Source: Priapulus caudatus
Taxonomy: Eukaryota > Priapulida > Priapulimorpha > Priapulimorphida > Priapulidae
Direction: 5' to 3'
DNA length: 30,971 nt
Assembly: GCF_000485595.1 (NCBI RefSeq)
Contig: NW_014577434.1
Coordinates: forward strand, 222,597-253,567
The notes under the pieces are model-generated. The model was given only the letters and a program-made list of their open reading frames with translations. It made no database searches and had not been told where the DNA came from. This document shows positions 1 through 14,200 of this stretch, one piece after another (position 1 is the stretch's first letter; the number at the start of each line of letters is the position of its first letter). The position numbers were made by a program, and so were the translations under genes.

Positions 1-67
1 CGAGGAGGAGCTTCAGGGCTACGAGGATCGGCCGCTGCCTCTGGGAGAGGCCGTCGCAAGACTAGCG
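1..67 (+). CDS. Exon 1 (3' part), spectrin-type coiled coil
   Basis: Codons begin at position 2 and read EEELQGYEDRPLPLGEAVAR, ending in Leu-Ala at phase 0. The donor is GTACCG at 68. The reading continues smoothly into exon 2 (DLVTEWKYKK), which gives the Trp-containing helix A of a spectrin repeat. The 5' boundary is outside the window. Confidence 0.6.
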
Positions 68-3000
68 GTACCGACCTGCACACCAGCTCATGAATGCACA
101 CACGCACGCGTGTACATGCACACATGCACGCACAGATGCATGTACACGTGTACGTGCACACACGCACAGATGCATGCATGCACACGTGTACATGCACACA
201 CACGCACAGATGCATGCATGTACACGTGTACGTGCACACACACGCACAGATGCATGCATGTACTCAGACGCACATGTACACACCCATTCAGATATGAATT
301 CACACATGCACACACACGTGCACGCACTCACGCACGCACACACGCACGCACACACACACGCACATGAACACACCCATTCACGAATTCACACATTCACATT
401 CCACGCGCGGGCACTCACATGCACACGCACATGAACACACACACATGCACAGACGCAATTGCGCATATATATATATATATATATATAATGCAATTAGTCC
501 CGTAGTCCAAGTATGCCATCTAGATCTCCCTCTTACAATTATATTTCTGTGTTAGGATCTGGTCACCGAGTGGAAATACAAGAAAGTGAGCATAGACCAG
601 CTGCGCGAGACCAGCGATCATCTCCTCGAAACGTTTAACTGTGACTGCACACCTCGGCTGGAGGTGGCGCTACTCAACGATCGATATCTTGTCCTCAATG
701 AATATGTACAGGTAAAGTTTGCTCGACTAATATTAAGACGGACTCCATATTGTTGAAAAGGCAGAACGAGAGCGTGTACAATTGTTATTAATGTAATAAA
801 ACTGTCATTTACTAACATAATTGTAACGAGATGTGTTAATTAATTGGCAAGTCACTGTCGCATTTCACCATAGCTTTTATTTACTCACAAAACCAGAAAT
901 ACTGATAAATTAGTACGATACTAAAACATAACATAGATAGATGGCTGTAGCAAGCTGGCATATTACGTATCTATAGCGTAGATAAACAGATGTTAATTTC
1001 GACGTCAATACCTCTTACACGTGTAACTAACAAATTGATATAACATCAATTTAAAGTCGTACTCAATGCATAACATACATTTACACTATAGATGGGCGCG
1101 CTGTATTATTGTGGTCGTGGCCTAGCAATGTAACAATGATGTTGACTCTTGAGCTCTTATCCAAGGACTAACCAAATCCCACCAGAGGTTACACAAGTAG
1201 TCACAGTGTTCCCACTACCAGCCCTTCGTGGGTGCAGAATTATGTGCACTCGTGCTACGGACGACTTGGCTGCTTTTGCTTCATTGTTCCTACCTGCAAA
1301 ACCGTGTGCTCACAGTGACAGACAATAAAAGGTGCAAAACGTAGGAATTGATATCATGAGTTGCTGTGACACTTCATCGTGAGTCGGAAAGGTACGGCAG
1401 GTTGAAACGACCAAGCTAACTGTTCCACATTTGTATGTGAGAGTGTTCGCTTGAGTAAGTGAAGACCGGCCAGACTGTGACAGAGAGTGACAGCCAATAG
1501 CCACATCTGCTCGGCACTTACTGGAACGGCGTGCATCGTGATACAATATGGCTGCGTTTGCAACCACCTATGAAAACCTATTTTCAAAGCGATTGTCTGG
1601 TGTCTGAGACAGTCAGCATATGTTCACAAACGCTCTGATCTGCTTGACGGCAAACGGCAGTGAATGGATTCTAATATTTCGCTTTCGTTTTAGCAAAACT
1701 GGTGCTGGTAACGGTCTGTAAACTTTAAAACTGCTAATTTTTCTGCACTGTGAGCACATTGGCACTGCAAGAGGTTCCGTTTGGTAGTCGTACAGTAAGC
1801 CCTCTCCTATCACGGGTTTTCTATCTGCAAAATTCGAGTACCTTTGGTTAGATTCCATTTCTCCAGCTGAGGCATAGCTTTCCAGTATCTACTATTTTAC
1901 CAGAGATTTTAGACATTTTTCTTTAGATTCGTCTTAGGCATGTTATAACTTTCAAACCATCACATGAATTTCCTGTGCGCATCTATGCTTGTTTCTTATG
2001 TTCATCAAACTGCTTTGTTCTCTGACCAATCTCGCATGTTTGCCAGAGCCTGTCTGAGTCAATCATGAATTTGCTGATTCCCAAAAGGTAAAACATTAAT
2101 GCACGCATTGTTCATTCTTGCTACCTGGCTGCGTGCTCTTATACAATGCTTGTTTATTCATCATGGCTTACAAAGCATCAACTGAGTGATGGTAATAAAA
2201 AACTGTCATGTTCAGTAAAATGTTATGTGGTGAGGATTTACTGTCAGAAGTGTGGCCAGTTCAGTTTAATAAATTATCCATCAGGTTAAAAGTTATAGTA
2301 TAATACAGGCCTATGGGTATGCTAAAGGATACCTACTTTTAAGGGTAATTAAAACACTCAACACTATCTACATTTATAGTATATGTAGTGTGAAAGGTTA
2401 TGCAATTTGAAGTGTAGTTAAATTACTAGAAATATTTTAGCAAGACCATGGCCTTATTCCACAAATTTTACCACATCATTGTATCACCCAACCATGGGGT
2501 TTCCAAGCGCAGCTTTTTCCGGTAATGTAACCTCAGTGATAGGAGAGGCATCGCTGTACTGGCTCTCTGGTTTTCCACATTTTCCTCCACGCTTGTTGCG
2601 TCTGTCTATCTATCTCTGTTATGCAACTATGTTGAGTTTATATGTTAAAAGTAAACAGTACTAACATAAGCTGCCACTGATTTTTTTTTATGTTTGATCG
2701 ATATAGATTACTCGTGCATTCTATTCTAGTGCATTGCAAATGCATGGCACTAAAAAGTACATATTGGATGATATTGTTTCTATCTGAGAATGGTAACTTG
2801 TGGTTCTAGGGGCAATTATCAAGAGCGAATGGCCTGTACAAGAGCCTGGAGGAGACTCTCACGCACTGCGACACGTACCTGACAGAGATGGCCACATCAG
2901 TGGCTAGCGGCCATCCGGTGGTGGCCAGAAATGCTGAAGAGGTGCAGGAGCTGTTGCTGAAGACGCAGGTACAGGAACGTACTTGTAAGGCGGGGCTACT

Positions 3001-5127
3001 GATGATTTCTGTATCTCGCTATCTGTCACACTTTTCCTATGCTCCCAATCCCTTTTTTCATTCAATAATGATTTACTTTTGTTACCATAATAAACCCAAA
3101 TAAGCACCCACAATATATGCAGATATCTACAGTAGTTAAACCCGACCTTACTACATATAGTGACAGAACAGAGTTGATGACATTAAGCAATTCCATGCTT
3201 ATAATTCTTTGAGCTCGTGATATTGGATGTAATCCCTTGGTAGTAATTCGTGTTTGGGATTGCAGAAAATGCTAGAGGAAGTTGGTGACAAGAGCGCAAT
3301 CCTTCAGGAGGAGGTCAAACAGACGGGAGAACTCGGGGAATGTCCTTTGAAAGAGCTCGACACCCATGTGCAGCAGAAGTTCGACCGTGTCATCGCTATG
3401 GTAACATACTATATGAACGTTGAGGCCCCCCAGGTGACATTGACAACATGTATCAGAAATTTCTGTGATGTGATGTGATGTGTTGGTGTCACATTCATCA
3501 AGTAACATTCCCAGCCATGACAGAACGCAACAAAATCTTTCAGGTCTGATACTCATACTTGAGCACTCCTCAATGTCAGTTACTAATCAAAATTAAAAAA
3601 CATTCGTCACCACCAAAATTTGCCCCAAAAATCATGTCAAAACACGCCGCCAAATGCCAAAAAAAGGCGACAAAAAAAACGTCGCCTCCAAACAACACAA
3701 ACATTGTTTTTCGTGGTTCGTGCAGACTCTGACGTGACAGACTCTGTGTGCAGATGTGAGGACTCAGTTGCTAAGCAGAATGTGAAACATTCGTCATCCA
3801 CTGCCATGTTGTTTGCTGTTTGTGCAGATCGAGGAGCGGCTGGTAACGATCCGGAAGGCGTTCATGGAGTGGGCCGACTACCAGAAGATGAAGTCAGACG
3901 TGGAGACAGTGATCCGACCAGCTGCACTCGCTCTCAAGGAGGTGCAGCAGGTGCCAGTACAGCGCGACGACGATGTGCTGCAGAGCAACATTGACAAGGT
4001 CACGGTGAGCAATGTAGCAACGATGTGGTAATTAATGTAGCAACGATGTGGTAATTAATGTAGCAACGATGTGGTAATTAATGTAGCAACGATGTGGTAA
4101 TTAATGTAGCAAGAATTAATATCGCGTCGATTTGCGCAATTAATGTAGCAATCACGTGGAAACGATTTGGCAACTAATATAGCAACAATGTAGCAACAAT
4201 TTGCGCGACTGCTTTTGAACACGCGTCAAAAATCGATGCCGGTGTCCCGACAGATGACAGTTTGTAACATGCAACTAGCAGGTGTGTTAGTTTCGCAACC
4301 ACAGCATTGAGGTGTCTACATGCCTCTCCAAGCCTATCTTTGACTGGTGAGGACGCGCGTATGCTTGCACGTATGTGCATGTAGTCCATGCCAGTCATAC
4401 GTGACGATATTTCGCTGGTGAGCATGTGCGTATATCTTCGTGACGATATTTAACTACTGCGGCGGTGGTTCGTTGGCAGACGATGAAGGAGGACCTTGAG
4501 GATGTCAGCCAGCTGTTCAGCGAGCTTCAGCGTATATACAGCGCCCTCTGTCCCGGCGTTGACGCCGACGAGGATTCTGACTTCCAGCAGCTTCACAATG
4601 ACTACACAGAGCTGAGTGAGCAGGTGGCCACTCTGCTCGAGATCTACCTCAGGTGAGCCAAACACACCTGCCCTCGAAAACAGCTAACTCAAATTATACT
4701 CATAATAAGTACTAAATACTAGTTACTAAATAAAACTCATAATTTATCTAACACAGCTTAGGTGGTAAAGTTCTCAGACCGCGTGATGCAGAGGCTGGGT
4801 TCTAAATTCTAATTCTTCTCTTCCAAAATTCAGGAATTCTTAAAGGGAGCAGGTATGGTGGTTGGGGAAGGGGCGTTGGGAAGTTGATGGCTATTTTTAT
4901 GAATACGGTTTTGAGCCGGTAATTTTTTGACGTATGTTTTCCTATTTTGTGATACAATTCTTTTGACTACTGAGACAAACTGCTAATTAGACTACTAAAT
5001 GACCCATATTTTTTCCTAGACACTGAAGAAATTAGGCCCAAATCGCAATAAGGGGTGCTATCCCCTGGACCCCCATCGGGATCTTCCCTTGTAATAGGTG
5101 CTTGAAGATGTAGGGATCGAATCCTCA

Positions 5128-5210
<83 letters not shown>

Positions 5211-8200
5211 AGTATCATGGCTGCAAATTCGGCGAGTTTTAGCTGATTAAGGTAATTTACTCACAGGTGCCAGACACTGTCAGCTGAGTACACAGAGCTG
5301 TTGGCCACTATTGAGACACAATTGGAAGATTATGAAAAGCAGCTGTTTACTCTAAAACATGACACTGAGATGACACCACAGGACAAGATTAAAGATGTCG
5401 AGGTAATGTACTTTTGCACATAGAATCGTACCATGTTGGAGCAGATAACTTATACTCGTCAAGTATTATTAATACTATTATTATTATCATTGTTATCATT
5501 ATTATTATTGTTGTTGTTGCAGCAAAGCTTTCGATTCATTTGAAGTCAGTCCATCGTTTTAACTTTGTCTAGAATTATGTCACTTGCATAAACTTTGGAG
5601 GTTCCTGCCTTGTATTATCTCAGTCTGGTACTATTACACGTGTAACGTACAAGCAACTAATGACTTCAAAAAAGTTATTGGGATAATGTGCTGATTTATA
5701 TCTTGTACAGATTCTGCATGAAGCTGTGAAGGAACTGAAACCAAGTCTGGCGAGACTCCGAAAATTAGTCAGCTCTGAACTGGCGCCTCTCCTTTGTGAG
5801 AGTGATGAAGCTGAGCTGACGCAGAGTGTTAGGTAGGTGATTGGATGCAATCATACGTCATTCTGCAGTCATATTATATAGTTGTATATAGCATGTCATG
5901 GCATAGCTGGGTAGCATGGAAACATAATAAGGTGTAGTAATCTTGGTGTAACTAGTTACTCATTTACTCTCACGGTAGGGGATTCTAAATTTGAATTATG
6001 CTATCCTGCTTAAAAAGGCACACATATTTACTCTCATGGTAGGGGATTCTAAATTTAAATTGTTCTTTCCTGCTTAAAACAACAGACATTTACTCTCACG
6101 GTAGGGGATTCTAAATTCAAATTTTATTTTTCCGCTAAATAATTAACACTCATTTAAACTCACGGTAGGCGATTCTAAATTACTTTATTGTCACGGAATA
6201 ACGCATGCGCAGTGAGTTCATTTTTGGACTTTAAACAATTTCTACGACACTCTCAACACTTTATATATATTGATCGGAAATTCAGAGAATCGGAAACTCA
6301 AAAAGTCGCATGTTGTCTCAGGTCTTCCATAATTATGACAAATTAATGGACTCTTGGATTTCTATGAATGGATAGAGAACTGAGGTGATTGCTGCAAACT
6401 ATTTAGGTGAAATTCTCTATACTACCTGTGTTCGTTTGCCGAAAATTTCTTAGACACCACAATTAAACTGTTTGTGGACACCAAAATTTCTTAACCACCA
6501 CAAACTGTTTGTGGACACCAAAATTTCTTAACCACCACAAACAGTTTGTGGGCCCAAAAAAATCTTACCCACCACAAACAGTTTGTGGACACAAAAATTT
6601 CTTAGACACCACAACCAGTTTATGGACCCAAAAAAATCTTAGCCATCACATAATATTTTTAGGCGAAAAATTTCTTCCTCACTGTCAGTGTGTGCAATAC
6701 AGAAATGCTACAGGCAGCATAATAAGATGCATAAGCATGTTGGTCAAAGATAAGTAGCTACAGCCAATGCAACCAGCACAATTAGCTTTTGGTCTACTTT
6801 TAACTCATATACATGTTGGTCCACAGTTTGGTTGTGGTGGCTTAATATTTCTATGTGGAATCACTCAGTGCTATATCACTTAGGCCCATGTAACATTCCT
6901 CAACTTAATATCTAAAATTCCAATAATTTAATCCGCAATGCACTATTGCTTACTATTCTTATTCATTGTTATTTTATAGCATTAATATTATGCCTAATCT
7001 CTGAAATGCCACCTCTAAAAAGCGCCGTTGACTGCCATTTTATGAATAAATTGTGGTAGCACGTTGCCAATGTTTTAGTCATTGAAGTATATTGAGACAC
7101 TACTTGCCCTGGTGTGATTTTTCGTGCATGGCAATTGTTGAATCCACGTTCTAGACTAACTAGTATACATTTCTGTATGTATGCATAAATCTCTAGGCAA
7201 GCCAGGAACAGCAAACTGATCAGGATCGAGACATACGCTACGTGAATATGTTAGAAGTTGTTTGCTTACACCTGAAACAAATCTACAAATTCTGTGGAAA
7301 TTGTGCAATGATTTTTTGGCAATGAGGCCAACCGGGAATAAACCAAAAAATCGTTCGCGACTAACGTCATTGTAATTCTTTCTGCAGTGGTGTGGAGCAG
7401 AAGTGGACAGACCTTCTGCAGGACACTCGGACTTGTGCTGACCACCTGAAATCACAGGCTTCCAGCAATGAGCTGCTGGCTGCACTCCTGTGCAAGGAGC
7501 AGACCTGGATTGAACAGATCACAGAAACACTCACCAATCCGGTGGAGGTTTCACTTCAACCCAACGCTGCTAAGAAAGCGCTGAGAGAATTTGAGGTGAG
7601 CGAGAGGGAGAGAGGCAGAGAGAGAGACAGAAAGACTGAAAGAGAGAGAGAGAGAGAGAGAAAGAGAGAGCGAGAGAGAGAGAGAGAGAGAGGAAGAGAA
7701 AGAAAGAGAGAGAGAGAGAGAGAGAGGGGGAGAGAGAGATTGAAAGTTGGAAAGGGAAGATTATAAGCATGAAAGAGTTTTGTCTCAATGAAAGCGGACT
7801 CTATGTTGTTAACTCTGTGGATTTCTTGTTTCTTGCAGTCGATGTGTATTTCTGTTGATGCACACATGGTAGAGTACAAAACACAGCTGACAGAGCAGCT
7901 TTCTGAGATGGAGAAGTCTGGTAAGGAGGTAGTACCTGAATTCCAGCACCAGGTGGAGGAGAATGCTGCAGGACATGATAGTGTCAAGGTACAGAATAGA
8001 ATTAGCAATATAGAATAGATCAACTGAATTCATTATCAAATATATATATATGTATTTATACAATAATAAATACGTAAGTTATGTGTGATTATTTTCCTAA
8101 TTCTTAATATGATACACATGGAACGTAATTTTGGCCAAACCCTCACCCTTTGTGACATTCACACAGATCAAAGTTGTATAACGAGCCATTTAAAGTTTTG

Positions 8201-11200
8201 AGCAGTTCATGTCACAACAAATTTGTTATACAGGCTTTACTAGAGGAGCGAAGAACCACCCTACAAGCTGCTAAAGTTGATCGTGCAGCATACAGCAAGG
8301 ACGATGACAATGTGACAACATGGCTGACCAAGGCGGAGGACATTCTGAGTCCACCTTCAGAAGGAGTTAGTGGCGAAGCTCTCCCTTCTCAGATACAGAA
8401 CGTTCAGGTGTGCTTGAATTCAGTATTTTTATTAATCTATTGTCCTAATACTGCATCAGTGTGAATATTTAAGCCCTCCACTACCCTGCAGACTTTTGTT
8501 GGATAAGCTATAAAGCGTAAGCACCCTTTAAGCTCATCCATGGAACTGAGATAGTTAGTCTGGCACGCTGCCGTTAGCTTGCATCTCACAAGTGGACTTT
8601 CCCACAGGTGTTTTTAAGCACTGCCACCTCGCCTCAAACGTCTCTGAAGCAAATGACAGCACTTGTAGAGAAGATGGCACCAACAATGAATGCGGACGAT
8701 TCGCTGGACATTGCCAACCATGTCAGTCAGCTGATTTTGAAACTCAATGTCACCTTGGAGCAGACAGTGACATATCAGGAGACACTTGGCAAGCAGTATG
8801 GTACGTGCTTTCGTTTGTTGTCACACATTGGGAGAGACAGTTATTGCCTACTCAAGTTAGGTAGAGTATAGATACATATAGCTATAGTTAGATATAGTCA
8901 GACCACTCACGAAAGATTTCATCTTCGCTATAACTGAGCCGAAAAGTCAGTGTTGACGACCAGAAAACCTTCGAACATTTTTTTCCAAGTAAATTATTTT
9001 ACTTCTGTAAAATTGTGATTGTGTGTGTTCTTGCAGCCACGTGGCAACAATACCTGACACACGTGAAGGAGAGTAGCTTAATGCTGGATGCAATGGAGCA
9101 CAAGATGAAGCAGCTAAAGGAGGCAAAGCCCCTTACTGCAACTGCTATTGAGGAGCGCCTTCAGAAGAACCAGGTACAGCCTTGCATCTGTCCATACCCT
9201 TACATTAATGACCTTGAATCCTGTGAGTTCAGATTCCTAAGTAGAGTATCTACAAAATTCTGGCTGGTCTTACACTAGCTGTGACTGTAACTGTTTTCAT
9301 TGGTCAATCTGGATATATGTTTTCCTTCGCTCAGTGACTGCATATTTACTTCTCTATCACTCTATATTGCACTTCTATATATGCTATAAATAGATTGTCA
9401 TAGTTTGTTATAGTTATGTTATATGTCACGATAGATGGCAGCACTGGCACGACAGTGATGCACGGTGGTTCTGCTGGAGTAAAAACATACTTGTCACATA
9501 CTCTACGAGTTCTTTGTCTAATTGCGTATCCGTAGTACGAAACTACGACATAGATACATATACATTGATTGCTGCATTAAAGGGTACAAAACATGGTGAT
9601 TATGGCATGCATTACTTACTTTTGGCAGTTATCTAGTAATGCCATGTTGCCTTACTTACAGGAGTTCACTTGTGAGTTAGAACAAAAGAACTCTCTGGTG
9701 GATGATGTTGCTTTGTCGGCCCGCGCTGTCGAGCGGCACAGCGATTCGGAAACGCGCCTGCAGGTGGAGCGAACTGTTACTGTGATAACAGAGCGGTGGC
9801 AGCTCATCAACCAGGAGGTGGAATCCCAGGAAGCAGCACTCAGGCAAATGATTGGAAGCTGGGAGGTGAGTACGAGGTGTTGTATGATCGCAAAGTAAAA
9901 TTGAGACTTGTTGACGTGAGCGTTGGACTAGTTACTGCAGCAGTCGTCATGCTAATACTGCGTGTTCATTCATTAGACGTACAACGAGGCCGTGTCGTCG
10001 CTTACTACCAAGCTGGACTTCACAGAAAGCAAGGTTCCAGTCTCAGAGGTGGAGGTCTTTTCAAGGGATGAACTGCAGTTTGAAATTTCTGCAACGGAGG
10101 TCAGTGTACATTTATCTGTGGTAGTCAAATTGTGTGCCATGTGAAATGTATACATATATATATATATTGGTTCTGTTGGAGTTTGTTGTCATCAAAATAT
10201 TATAGTTAGTGTTTATTTCAGTTTGCATGAAGATTTCTTTGATATGCTTTTGCCAGGAGTTACTCCTGGAAGTAGAACAGGTGATGATTGACTTGGATGG
10301 CATGAGAACTACTGGTAAAAGCCTTATCGCACTGCTGCCTGCAAAGGAGGTGCAATCACCAATCATAGATGAGATCAAAGGCGAAGAAGAGCGATGTGCA
10401 AGGTTGGTCTTCTACTTTTCTTCTTTTTCTTTTTCTTCCTCTGCTTTTTCTTGCTGTTCCTCCTCTTCTTATTTTTCTTTGATTTCATTTTGTTCTTCGT
10501 ATTAGTTGTCTTTTTCTTCCCTTTATACTTCTTCTTTTTCTCTACCTTTTTTTCCTGTATTCAGGGCATGCACATATTGCTTTGCCCCCTTCTTCTCACC
10601 CATGCTATCCTGTATGATCTGTCGCTGCTTGGGTCTCTATACTGTCCAATGTGTCATGGACTCTATGTATTACTGGGAATCGAAATGGGAAATGTAATTT
10701 ATTTTTCGCAGGTTGGAGGAGACAGTGAGTGAGATCTTCTTCAGGCTGCACCAGGAGGTCTCGATGAGAGATTCCTTCCACTCGGAGGTGACCGTCTCAT
10801 TCACAGCACTGCAAGATGCCGAGGTCAAGCTGGACAACCTGACGGAGATGACCACAGACGATGAGCGCGTTGAAGCACAGAAGGTACGAAAGTTACGATT
10901 TCAATAGCAAAAAGTCGAAATCCGCTAATGATCTAACTTCTGCGTGAGGTGAGCCATGTTAGACTGACTGACTAATAATGCCTAATAATGACTAAATGAA
11001 GACTGAATGACTAATAAGCCTAGACATGGAGGTAATAGCTGTTAATTGTTTTTAATTAGTATATTAAATAGGGATATGTGTTTTGCCTGCTCCGATGTAG
11101 ATCATTAGAGAGGAGGTGACTGTACACGTCACACGTGTGGAGACATCAGTAGTGCGCTACATGCAGACACACGACGAACTGCCGGAGGAAACAAGCAAAC

Positions 11201-14200
11201 TGCTGTCAGAGTTCGACTCAAAGAAAGATGCGGTTATTGCTAAGCTTGATGCGGCCGAACAGGAGCTTAATGCGGTCAGTAGATCGTTAAGTTTTCTGAA
11301 ATTCATAGATTAAGATCAGTTGATTAGGGTTGTAAAATACTAATAGTGGTATAGTAATATTTGTGATAAAACATTGAAGTATACTGATATAAATGTGATT
11401 GTTTGAGAGTATCTGTATCGTTGTTTGAAAGTACAAGTTGTGGTATTGTAATATTTTTGATAAAACGTTGTATAATGATCTAAATGTAAACTAATATAAT
11501 ATAATAATCTAAATGTAATTCTGAATGTATCGTCTGGTTGTAAAATAGCAATTGTAATCATAATATAATAGAAGGTTGTGTGTGATATAAATGTGATTAT
11601 TCATGTCCAAATATATAAACATATACCGATAAATAAAATAAATCACAACCAACTGCTATAATGATATTGATAGTGAGCAGCTATTGTTTGCTAGCTGTCT
11701 GTGCCTGACCCCAGATTTCCGTCGTTAGGTACGCACGCTACGTGTAGTGTACAGGACGATGGTGCAGCATATCATTACACACATACACACCATCATCACA
11801 AGGATTCGTACGACGGTGATCACCACAACGACCTTCAATGTGGCTCAGCAGCAGCAGCAGGTACGTGCTGACATGTTGACGATCCGCCATAGTACTGGCA
11901 GGAACGGTGTACATCTGGATTCTTTGATGTATGATACTACTATTTGTTGATCCCTTGATTTCATACTTCTTGACAACTGCTAACACCGATTTATTGTTGG
12001 ACTGTTTTGATCTAGCATGGTTATATCAGAAATTCGTAGTCAACTGTTGGTGTGGTTATAAATACTGTATGTGTGCCCTAATATTTCGTTGCTCTTCTCA
12101 GGCTATTGTGCAAGAGCTAGATGAATGCAAGGCCGAGATAGAGGAAGCTCGCAAAGAAGCTGAAGCTCTCTGTCAGGTGACCTCTGACCCTGAAGAGGTC
12201 AAGGACATTTTGAACAAGATTGCAGAGCTGAATGAACAGTGGTTAGAGGTAAACATGCAATTCAATCAAGATTGGTTTCAAATGTAATGCGCCCTATGTA
12301 GTACTATATTGTTGTCACTGCAGACATGGCAGGTAGATATTGGGTTTAGGTTGGTTTATATTTAGTTTCGATACAAGTTGCCAGGCAAAAAAATTACTCT
12401 GGTTGCTGTGGAAATGATAGGATGGAAAATATTTGGCTGATTGTCTCATTAAAAAAAGCAGAGCCTGAACGTGTGAATCTTCGTCTTGTTCAGGTGCAGA
12501 CACTCGTTAATCAGAGCTCACAGCAGCTTGGTGAGGCCACAGAGCTGTGGTTCTGTTACGAGGACTCTCGGACGTTTGTCACTGAGTGGGTGGCAGGCAC
12601 AGAGAATGCGATTGCGATTCAGCAGGCGTCAGGCAGCACCGAACCGATAGATGTACAAGTCAATGAGCTTGAGGTGAGATCCATGTCCACCTAACCTGTG
12701 ACCTATCACAAGGTTAACATTCTTGATATAGGTGTGATCTAGTGCACACCCCTCCCCTCGCCAATTCACAGTCTACACACCTACCCTGCCAACCACACAC
12801 AACACCGCTAATGAGGTGGAACGTAATTGGTACAGTTAACTTTGTTATAGTATAGCATGCCGTATAAGGGAAAGAATTCATTATGTAAATATTAGGTTAC
12901 CTAATATTATGTAAAGAAAGGTTTAAAAACATGGTTCATTCATGTTTATTGTAACTTAATCTATGTGAGGAGAGCATGCTTTATTGCACCTGATGTGCAT
13001 GTACAATGGTATTGAACACTGTTTCTTTGCAGGGTTTCATGAATGACTTCGTTCAAGTACACCACCACATTTCTCTTATGGAGGATACACTGGAACAGTT
13101 GGAGCAAGTGCAGATACCTGTTGACCAGGAAAAGCCCATTGTTGCGGCCTTATCTTCCACAGTCAATCAGGTAAAAGCATGAGATAACTGCCATACTAAG
13201 GGTGACAAAGAACATGAGTTCAAGTCCCGAAAAAAAGAAAAAAAGAATTATAAGTAACTGATGGTACTGCAGAGTAATAGTATAGCTAATTGTAATATAG
13301 TGTAAAAATATAACAAACGGTTCTAATTGGCATTCCACATGTGCTATATCATTCATCTCGTGATAATATTTTATTACATTTCAGTTGGAAGAGGTCGTCA
13401 AAGGCAGAGTCAATGCACTTAAGATCGAACAGGACGAAGAGCGAGTGAGGTTGTCTCAGCTCACCACCGTTACCACGACAACAGTGGTCACCACCGTGAC
13501 GACGAAGCCGGAAGTCGATGTACTGGAGTCTCCGTCGGCCATGGAGGAGATGCCGTCGCCGAGCGACGAGACGTCCCAGCAGGCACTGCCTCAGGAGGCG
13601 GCGCAGGCCGTGCTGAGTCCAGACGAGGCGACCGAGGACACCGGATACTACAGTGTCGAGGACCTGAGACAGGTCGTCTCACCTACGAGTCCTAAAGCTC
13701 GAGAGACGGCCGTCGTGACCGTCGCCGACGTGCTTGCCGTGGAGAAGGCAAAGGAGCGCCCCGAGGCGACCGCGGAGGAAGCTCTCATCGCGTTCGAGGA
13801 TGAGGAGGCTGCGAGCTGGAGTGAAACGGTCGTCGAGACGACGACGGAGACGACGACGGAGACGGCGACGACGATCGTGAAGGAGCAGGTCTACACGGAG
13901 GTGGACGATGAGTCGACAGAGTTTGTCATCATCGAGAAGGAGGAGGTCGACACGGGCGTGTCACACGTGGGAGAGGAAATTGAGACGAGCGAACAGAAGG
14001 AGGTGCGCGAAGAAGAGGCACCGGCTATGCAGGAGGATGAGCAGGAGAAGGAAGCGTTTGTGCTTGTGGATGAAGAGGAAGCTGAGGCACAGCCAGAGCA
14101 TCCTCCGTTGGCAGAGGATGAGGTGGGCCCTGCGAAGAAGTCGAAAAGAAAGCGAAAACCTAAGAAGAAGAAGAAGAAGCATCCGTCTGATCCTCATGAA

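Larger units (their letters stand above)
68..555 (+). other. Intron 1, filled with simple repeats
   Basis: GT at 68 and a pyrimidine-rich TTTCTGTGTTAG acceptor ending at 555. Almost the whole intron is alternating purine-pyrimidine CA/TG/CG repeat followed by a TA run. The open frames across it are low-complexity His/Thr/Cys translations and are not genes. Confidence 0.65.
4653..5266 (+). other. Intron 6 with SINE-like segment and long TA tract
   Basis: Between donor GTGAGC and acceptor TTTACTCACAG. It holds a tRNA-like stretch near 4756-4815, a GC-rich fragment at about 5030-5090 with GGGGTGCTATCCCC hairpin symmetry, and a (TA)39 tract, so it appears to be a repeat insertion site. Confidence 0.5.
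5833..7387 (+). other. Intron 8 (1.55 kb) with two tandem repeats
   Basis: Donor GTAGGT, acceptor TTTCTGCAG. It contains a roughly 63-bp and a 37-bp tandem repeat, listed separately. The remainder (6670-7380) is AT-rich and shows no gene. Confidence 0.55.

Noticed and set aside
90-434. Several His/Thr- and Cys-rich open frames on both strands
   Set aside because: They are translations of the CA/CG simple repeat inside intron 1 with no other coding evidence.
4756-4830. Functional tRNA gene
   Set aside because: Box-like sequences exist but paired acceptor and anticodon stems do not form convincingly, so it is listed only as a SINE-like fragment.
6441-6665. CRISPR-like array
   Set aside because: Repeats are directly adjacent with a constant 37-bp period and no unique spacers, and the context is a eukaryotic intron.
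7556-8023. A Leu/Ser-rich minus-strand frame of 155 codons
   Set aside because: It is the complement of the GA-rich tract plus exons 9 and 10.
10394-10732. A Phe-rich, membrane-like plus-strand frame
   Set aside because: It is the translation of the pyrimidine tract in intron 16.
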